Assembly (NCBI GenBank): GCA_963579025.1
Contig: CAUZFZ010000061.1
Coordinates: 1-49,474, forward strand
DNA: 49,474 nucleotides
Reading direction: 5' to 3'
DNA from: CAUZFZ01 sp963579025
Lineage (GTDB): Bacteria; Planctomycetota; Planctomycetia; Planctomycetales; Planctomycetaceae
Part shown: one piece after another, positions 44,036 to 49,474 of the stretch
How the letters are laid out: the number at the start of each line of letters is the position of its first letter
Numbering within the stretch: position 1 is the first letter of the stretch
Notes under the pieces: model-generated
Databases searched by the model: none
The model's input: the letters and a program-made list of their open reading frames with translations, nothing else
What the model was told of the DNA's origin: nothing
Made by a program: the position numbers and the translations under genes

Positions 44036-46678
44036 ATGAAACACACGACCTGCATGCTCGTCCTCATATCAACCATTTCAACCGCCGCCGCCGATCAGAC
44101 ATACCGCATGCACGATGGTGTCACTGCGTTCGTGGTTAATCGCGAGGCGAAGGCATTTGCTGTCTCGGTCGATGTACGGGACCTCAACCTGTTCGAGCAG
44201 GGCTCTCGAGAAGTTCTGATCAAAGTCTACGACCCTGATGGCAACACCGTTGTCCGTGAGGTTATTCCCGACGACGGTGTGACCCAGCCCGCCTATCAAC
44301 ATCCGACCGGCGCGTGGGATCACGAGGCATGGTATTACGCCTGGACCCGCATGCAGGGCGAGATTCCCATGTTCCGCTGGAGCACGTTTTCTGATCCCGC
44401 CCGCCTGGCCGCGTACGCAAAGCGATCTTTCACGTATCAGATTCCGGCTGGTAAGCCAGGCGTGTACCGCGTCGTCCTGGTGGGTTCGACCGACCACTAT
44501 GTCACGTTGAGCGTTGATCCAGAGTTGCCTTACGGGATTTCGGGGAACGCGACATTTCTCCACGCGCACGGAGACATGCTGAATCGAAGTTATATCTACG
44601 TTCCACGCGGAGCGCTCGGCCTGCATGTGGTCACGGCAGAATGGGACCAGCCGTCCACTCGCCTGTTCAAGTTGACTGCACCGGACGGCAAAGTTCTGTA
44701 CGAGACGGACGGAACACTTGGATTCGCCCGCAGCAAGGTCGAATTCGATGCACCAGGTCAGTACGACGACCAGGTGCTGGTACTTGATGTCAGCCGCGTC
44801 AAACAAGTGCCGACAGACCAGCGACGACAGCGAAAAGCGAACGGCGGAAACAGAGCCGGGGACTTTCTGATCGAAGTCAAACACCGCTTTGGTGGAGACC
44901 CAGAGGTCACTCAACGAGGTGAACGAGCATTCTCGGCCGTGTTCGCGTCAGACGAGGCCACCGCAAAGGCGATTCAGGGTGGAGCGTTCTATCACGATGA
45001 CCGTGTTTTCTGGCACGGCTATCAGGTGCGACTACATGACTGGTTGAAAACGCTCGCGGAGAAGGACTTTGTCGTCACCAATGACAAGGGTGACGAGATT
45101 AAAGTCACTGACCTTCCGCAACGTGAGGGTTTTATCACGTTGAATTCCAATTACTGGCGGCCACCGCTGAGCGATCGTGTGATGCATCACTGGCCGGCTC
45201 ACAAGAACCGAGCTGCCCTCAATCAGGCGATTCGTGATGTCATTGCGGGCCTGCGTTCCATTGGCCCGAATGATCACGTCGCAGTCGCTGTGGGTGGACC
45301 GTTTGCCAACATGGGATACGAGTTTTCGAACTACGCGTGGCACTACTGGAGACCGGGTTGGCGCATCATTCAGCAATCGGATGCACCTGACGAAATCAAG
45401 AAACTTCTACGCGATGCATTTCTCGTCGCCGGCGATCGTTTGGCATTCTGCCGAAGCTGGGCTCGAGTTAACGGAAACTCGTTCGCACTGATCCCCACGG
45501 CACTGCGCTACTGTGTCGCAGCGACCGGTGACCCGCTGCAGAAAGAACTCTTCGAGACGTACTTCGATCGGTTCACTAACGGCGGATGGGGTGAACGCGT
45601 CGGCGTCGGCCCCTCAGGATCGATTCAGGAAGGCTTCGCATACGCGTACCACTATGGGTCGTATCCCATGCGCACGTACTTGTCGGTCATTGCGGACCTG
45701 GGTGACGAACGCTTCAAAAAGGTGCACGATCGACTCAGCAACTGGTTCAGCTACACGTTGGCAGAACGACCGATTGCAGCGGGGCCCTGGAGTTCCCGAA
45801 CGAACTTTTATCCACACACTGCGATTCAGACCGAAGGTCGATTCAAATGGAAGGGATTCCCCGGACCGGACTTTACAGACAGCGTCAATGACGGCGACGA
45901 GTGGTTCGCCGCCCGCCGCAAGAACTACTACGCGGTCACCTACCACGGCCGCTTGAGCCCGAAATGGAACAGTAACGCGAACGCCGGCAATTGTGGTTAC
46001 GGTGGCGGCATGCTCTGCCAGTTGCACATTCCCGGGCGTGGTCCCGTTCTTGCGTCCACTCTTAATGGTGACTATGGACGAGGAATGGATCCGTCACAGT
46101 GGCGTAACTTCCACATTCACTCGATCGTCGGTACGTGTGCCGACGGTCGCCCGCTGGTTTCCGCCGACAGCGAACATTTCAACGCCACTCTGACTGACAC
46201 AACGGTGACCGGTTCCGGCCCTGTGCGTGACACGTCGATGCATGTGACGCGCACGTTCACGTTTGAGCGCGATGCAATTCGTTGTCAGGTCCAACTGGAT
46301 CAGAGTCGCCAGTTAAACCTGTTGAACCTTTGGACGAACAGCAAGTTGCACGGTCGCGTAACGGAAGCGTTTGAGATGATCCCGTTCGTCGCCAACAAGG
46401 TCCGACAGGCGAAGAAACCAAACGAACCAACATCAGTGACATTACTCGACGAGAACGGGACCAATGTCGGAGATCTGGCCGAGACCAGGAGTGCCGCGAA
46501 GACGATCATCATCGACCGCGGTGGATTCGGTGTGCGTGTGGAGCTGAACGAGCCGCACAACGTCATGCGCGGCGACAACAGTACCGTTCTTATCGAACTG
46601 GTCCGCGAATTCACTCTCGCTCCCGAAGTGGGACTGGAATATCGCCTCGTGCCATTCATCGACGCAGCAGCTGGGTGA
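44036..46678 (+). CDS. large exported lyase-like protein, paralogue without CBM9
   Basis: 880 residues, Sec signal MKHTTCMLVLISTISTAAAD. It aligns along its length with the 40717 product: YRMHDGVTAFV / HRLYDGVTAFV, GAWDHEAWYYAW / GWDHEAWYYAT, WRIIQQSDAPDEIKKLLRDA / WRILHQSDAPDEVKQVLREF, GNSF / GNAF, GPSGSIQEGFAYAYHYGSYP / GPSGGLQESKGYDLHYGSYV. The C-terminal CBM9-like part is absent. A substrate-binding or catalytic role on an acidic polysaccharide is inferred. It starts 58 bp after its paralogue stops. Its stop abuts a truncated gene remnant on the other strand, so its last residues may be original or may be altered by the rearrangement. Confidence 0.75.
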   Translation: MKHTTCMLVLISTISTAAADQTYRMHDGVTAFVVNREAKAFAVSVDVRDLNLFEQGSREVLIKVYDPDGNTVVREVIPDDGVTQPAYQHPTGAWDHEAWYYAWTRMQGEIPMFRWSTFSDPARLAAYAKRSFTYQIPAGKPGVYRVVLVGSTDHYVTLSVDPELPYGISGNATFLHAHGDMLNRSYIYVPRGALGLHVVTAEWDQPSTRLFKLTAPDGKVLYETDGTLGFARSKVEFDAPGQYDDQVLVLDVSRVKQVPTDQRRQRKANGGNRAGDFLIEVKHRFGGDPEVTQRGERAFSAVFASDEATAKAIQGGAFYHDDRVFWHGYQVRLHDWLKTLAEKDFVVTNDKGDEIKVTDLPQREGFITLNSNYWRPPLSDRVMHHWPAHKNRAALNQAIRDVIAGLRSIGPNDHVAVAVGGPFANMGYEFSNYAWHYWRPGWRIIQQSDAPDEIKKLLRDAFLVAGDRLAFCRSWARVNGNSFALIPTALRYCVAATGDPLQKELFETYFDRFTNGGWGERVGVGPSGSIQEGFAYAYHYGSYPMRTYLSVIADLGDERFKKVHDRLSNWFSYTLAERPIAAGPWSSRTNFYPHTAIQTEGRFKWKGFPGPDFTDSVNDGDEWFAARRKNYYAVTYHGRLSPKWNSNANAGNCGYGGGMLCQLHIPGRGPVLASTLNGDYGRGMDPSQWRNFHIHSIVGTCADGRPLVSADSEHFNATLTDTTVTGSGPVRDTSMHVTRTFTFERDAIRCQVQLDQSRQLNLLNLWTNSKLHGRVTEAFEMIPFVANKVRQAKKPNEPTSVTLLDENGTNVGDLAETRSAAKTIIIDRGGFGVRVELNEPHNVMRGDNSTVLIELVREFTLAPEVGLEYRLVPFIDAAAG

Positions 46679-46990
46679 GACCAGAACGACCTGCAGCACT
46701 TCAAGAATCGCCGCTTCGTGACCGACACCGTCTGCGACACGGCTCAGATAGTGTTCGACCAATGGATCCACTTCGTCATCTGCCACAGGACGACGGAAAG
46801 CACGCGTTGCAAACTGATTGAGAATGGACCGAGCGGCAGCAACGTCCGACCCGCCGTCAGCAACTCCGAAAGCGCGGTCAGAGGCATTCTGGTGGTCGCT
46901 GCTCTCCCGAATATCCGCCAATGCCCGGTGAATGATGTCCTCGGCCGCACCGGCGTATCGTCGGGCGAAGATAATCCCCGGTGGAGATAG
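46676..46990 (-). pseudogene. remnant of a DUF1592/DUF1595-type gene
   Basis: On the minus strand the frame reads YAGAAEDIIHRALADIRE, then ARSILNQFATRAFRRPVADD and EVDPLVEHYLSR, AILEVLQVVLVSP. This is the DUF1595 region, with the start of DUF1592, of large planctomycete cytochrome-type proteins. The 5' part is replaced at about 46990 by the left end of the IS21 element. The 3' part ends at about 46676, where the reading runs into the end of the lyase-like gene. Only about 100 of the family's usual 700 or more residues remain. Confidence 0.75.
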
Positions 46991-47100
46991 GCGTGCAAAA
47001 CGGACCCACTTCGGGGAGCTGATCGGCGTTGAAAATGGACCCACCGTAGCAGTCTCAGGAAGCTTTGAATCATTCCGGTTCAAGGCTTTGGAGACGAAGG

Positions 47101-49038
47101 ATGCTCACGGTGGACGATTACGGACGGATCAGGCGTGCTCATCGCGATGGGATGGGTATTCGCGAAATTGCTCGGCGTTTTCATCATTCGCGGCAGAAGG
47201 TTCGGCAGATTCTGCGGGGCGAGTCTGAGCCGCCGCCGTACGCGAAGCGGTCGCGTCAGTCAGCCCCGAAGCTGGGACCTTTCAAGGCTCAGATTCTGGA
47301 GATTATGAAGCGGGATGAGTCTTCGCCGCCGAAGCAGCGTCATACGGCGATGCGAATCTTCGAGCGGCTGCGGGATGAGGACAGCGACGATGCTGGCGAT
47401 GGCGGGCGTTACCAGGGCGGCTACGACTCGGTGCGTCGCTTTGTGAAGCAGCATCGGGAGTCGAAACGCGAGACGTTCATTCCTCTGGATCATGATCCGG
47501 GACAGCGTGTTGAAGCGGACTTCGGCGAGATTCACGTCGACTTTCCGGGCGGTCGTCGCAAGGTCAACGTGCTGATTCTGGTGTGGTCGTATTCGAACGC
47601 TCCCTTCGCGATTGCTCTGCCGACTCAACGGACTGAAGCCATCCTTGAAGGCATGACACAGGCGTTCGAGTTTTTCGGTTGCGTTCCGAAAGAAGTCTGG
47701 TGGGACAATCCTCGGACAGTGGCAGACGCGGTCCTGAAGGGACGTGAACTCAACGAGTACCTGCGTGGATGCTGCGTGCGTGAACGCGACCGGAACAGCA
47801 GCGGCAAAACAGAGGCGATTGGCGTTCGGTTTGAGCGGGACCGCGAGGCATCTGCGACGCTGCCAGAATATCAGTTTGATGCAGGCTTCCAGCGGGGCGC
47901 GAAGGTCGACAAGTACCAGTTCGCGCAGTTTGACAACGTGAGTTACAGCGTCCCGCGGCACTGCGCATTCCAGTCAGTGACGGTGAAAGCCTACGTCGAT
48001 CGCGTGGAGATCGTCCATCAGCACACGGTCGTGGCTACGCATCCGCGAAGCTATGAACGCGGCGATCAAGTGCTCGATCCGCTGCACTACCTAACGACTC
48101 TGGAGCGTCGGCCCGCGGCGCTGGACCACTCGAACGTGTACCGCAACTGGAAGCTTCCTGCTGCATTTCTGCAGTTGCGGGAGCGATTGGAAGATCGACA
48201 TGGGGCTCGCGCCGGCGTGAGGCAGTACGTGCGTGTCCTGCAACTGCTGGCGTCGCATCCGATGCAACGCGTCCAGTCGGCTATCGAACAACTGCGTGGT
48301 CCTGATGGGGCTGACGCGGATCGCATCATTCGTCGCGTGGAAGGTTCCGCCGAACGTTCTCGCGAATCATCAGGCGATCCACAGGAAACATCTCCCGCGA
48401 AGAGTTCTCTTCAAGATGAAGGGGTTCGCGACAAGGTGCTGTCGGTTCAGGTTCCCAGTCCGCACCTGAGTCATTTCGACCAGTTTCTCTCCACGTCTAC
48501 TCAAGGAAGCAACGACGATGACCACGAAGAAGAAAACCAGCAGCGAAGCCACCTCGGTGAACGCAGCAGAGAAAAGTCCATCAGCAGTGAGGCCGCCCAC
48601 CACAAAAGCGGCCACAAAAGCGGCCACAAAAGCGGCCACGAAGAGTCCAGCGAAGAGCGATGCGAATCACCTGCTGCTGAAGTCCAACCTGAAGCAACTG
48701 AGGCTTCCCACGATGAAAGCCGAGTTCGAACCACTGGCGAGGGAAGCAGTCGGCTCCAATCAGACGTTCGAACAATACCTGCTGCGGCTGACGGAACTGG
48801 AAGTGTCGGCTCGCGCCAGCAACACATTGAACCAACGGATCAGACGAGCTCAGTTCCCCGTGCACAAAGACCTGGACACGTACGACTTCTCGGCGCTGCC
48901 ATCGATCAACAAGCAGAAAGTTCTGGAACTGGCCCGCGGCGACTGGATTACTCAACACGCCAACGTCTGCCTGATCGGTCAACCCGGCACTGGCAAGACG
49001 CATCTTTCGATCGCATTGGGCCTCGCCGCTTGTCGTGA
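47101..49038 (+). pseudogene. istA: IS21 transposase IstA with internal deletion
   Basis: The frame encodes 645 residues from ATG 47101. The N-terminal helix-turn-helix (IREIARRFHHSRQKVRQILR) and integrase-core aspartates Asp140 (RVEADFGE) and Asp202 (WWDNPRTV) are present. After VLKGR the sequence jumps to ELNEYLRGC. The segment of about 55-60 residues that normally lies there, with the GNEKxxxE catalytic glutamate, is absent, so the DDE triad is broken by an in-frame deletion near 47743-47748. The C-terminal part (VDKYQFAQFDNVSYSVPRHC) is normal until about residue 480. The frame then runs on through istB in another frame, which suggests a lost stop codon. Not expected to be active. Confidence 0.85.
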
Positions 49039-49279
49039 AGGCAGGCGTACGAAGTTCTTCACCGCCGCGTCGCTGGTCAACCAGCTGGAAGAAGCGCAGA
49101 AGAAGTTTGGCCTCGATCAACTACTCAAACGGCTCGACAAAATCGACCTGTTGATTGTGGACAAACTCGGCTACCTCTCGTTCAGCCGCTCCGGAGCCGA
49201 GCTGTTGTTCCAGGTCTTCGCCGATCGCTACGAACGCCGCAGCCTGCTGATCACCAGCAACCTGTCCTTCAGTGACTGG
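48518..49279 (+). pseudogene. istB: IS21 helper ATPase IstB, truncated and Walker-B mutated
   Basis: An AAA+ ATPase of the IstB type. Walker A GQPGTGKTHLSIALG is intact. The Walker B motif reads LLIVDKLGYLSF, where the family has Asp-Glu; Glu is Lys here (GAC AAA at 49160-49165, one G-to-A change). The N-terminus carries an extra TKAATKAATKAATKS repeat from 12-bp DNA repeats. After TSNLSFSDW the homology stops at about 49279 and the usual last 40-50 residues (the GALLDRLTH region) are missing; the frame continues to 49372 in unrelated sequence. Non-functional in my reading. Confidence 0.85.
48604..48640 (+). repeat. 12-bp tandem repeat in istB/istA overlap
   Basis: The unit AAAGCGGCCACA repeats three times in a row. 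It is read as Thr-Lys-Ala-Ala in the istB frame and as His-Lys-Ser-Gly in the frame extending from istA. A multiple of three, so frame is kept in both. Confidence 0.8.
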
Positions 49280-49474
49280 GACGAATGGCACTGCCGGGGA
49301 GTTTGCAGAGATCAGCGCAGCAGCGAACCTCGCAGGCATGGCTGCGCTTGTTTTTGTGATGCGCGCCGGTGAGAAGTCAAACAGGGGCTTGGCTGGCCTT
49401 CATGGTTCGTTAAGCTTCTCATTGGCTGGACCTTTCCTGGAAGGATGCGTGTGTTAGCAATTGACCAGGGAAGG
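49280..49474 (+). other. unassigned sequence downstream of truncated istB
   Basis: The sequence after the istB break carries a short open frame (FAEISAAANLAGMAALVFVM, then RAGEKSNRG) ending at 49457. It could be part of a gene that was interrupted or fused to the element. Nothing recognisable; the window ends here. Confidence 0.3.

Larger units (their letters stand above)
46994..49277 (+). mobile_element. IS21-family element, degenerate
   Basis: The element contains istA then istB in the usual order. The left end carries two transposase-binding-type repeats: CAAAACGGACCCACTT (46996-47011) and GAAAATGGACCCACCG (47031-47046). No right terminal repeat was found; istB is cut at about 49277. Several lesions in both genes (see istA and istB) indicate a non-functional copy. 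The boundaries are approximate. Confidence 0.8.

Noticed and set aside
46442..47083. 213-residue minus-strand gene across the IS left end
   Set aside because: Only the middle part is protein-like (DUF1592-type remnant); the two ends are antisense of the lyase-like gene and IS21 end sequence.
49121..49339. 72-residue minus-strand ORF at the window end
   Set aside because: Antisense of istB plus its junction; no domain or start signal.

Overview
The window looks like chromosomal DNA of a planctomycete (phylum Planctomycetota). The evidence is the protein families rather than any marker RNA gene. There are four complete DUF1501 proteins and one DUF1501 fragment, a DUF1549/DUF1553 protein, a three-CxxCH PVC-type cytochrome fused to a sorbosone-dehydrogenase propeller, a remnant of a DUF1592-type protein, a YTV-repeat cysteine-rich cell-wall-type protein, a giant Ser/Thr kinase with WD40 repeats beside an ECF sigma factor, and a Trx7/PDZ protein with an in-frame TGA. 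No rRNA, tRNA or CRISPR array was seen. Genus cannot be read from the sequence.

Layout. 1-2.5 kb: small exported protein, DUF1501 protein and DinB-like protein, all minus. 2.8-5.9 kb: a three-gene plus-strand set of luciferase-like flavin monooxygenase, free-standing adenylation enzyme and carrier protein, which looks like a minimal NRPS-like pathway. 6.1-10.5 kb: exported TPR-like protein, a short unrecognised coding remnant, the YTV-repeat protein, a beheaded DUF1501 fragment and a DUF493 protein. 10.6-13.1 kb (minus): one-helix miniprotein, YgfZ/GcvT-like protein, leucine-rich-repeat lipoprotein. 13.4-18.7 kb (plus): DUF1549/DUF1553 protein, class II aldolase and DUF1501 protein. 18.9-24.5 kb (minus): two DUF1501 proteins, the probable Trx7/PDZ selenoprotein and a nitrilase-family enzyme.

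24.6-30.6 kb (minus): ECF sigma factor followed by a 1742-residue kinase whose outer part combines DUF4019, WD40, TIGR03067, ExbD-like, jelly-roll and two DUF1579-like regions. 30.6-30.9 kb holds a nested palindromic repeat: a small inverted-repeat element sits inside another palindrome and is flanked by a 10-bp direct repeat. 30.9-35.9 kb: cyclase-family amidohydrolase, HpcH/HpaI aldolase, MDR dehydrogenase, orphan histidine kinase and retropepsin-like protein. 36-39.2 kb (minus): the propeller-cytochrome. 39.3-46.7 kb (plus): an exported beta-helix protein followed by two tandem large exported proteins with polysaccharide-lyase-like toroid signatures, probably a carbohydrate-degradation locus. 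46.7-49.5 kb: a DUF1592-family remnant cut by a decayed IS21-family element.

The strongest unusual signal is the Trx7/PDZ gene at 22153-23370. Its reading frame continues across a TGA in a C-x-x-(TGA)-x-x-C redox motif, and a hairpin with an AGGTT loop lies 25 nt downstream, as expected for a bacterial SECIS. Other points of interest are the adenylation/carrier/monooxygenase set, the lyase-like pair and the nested repeat.
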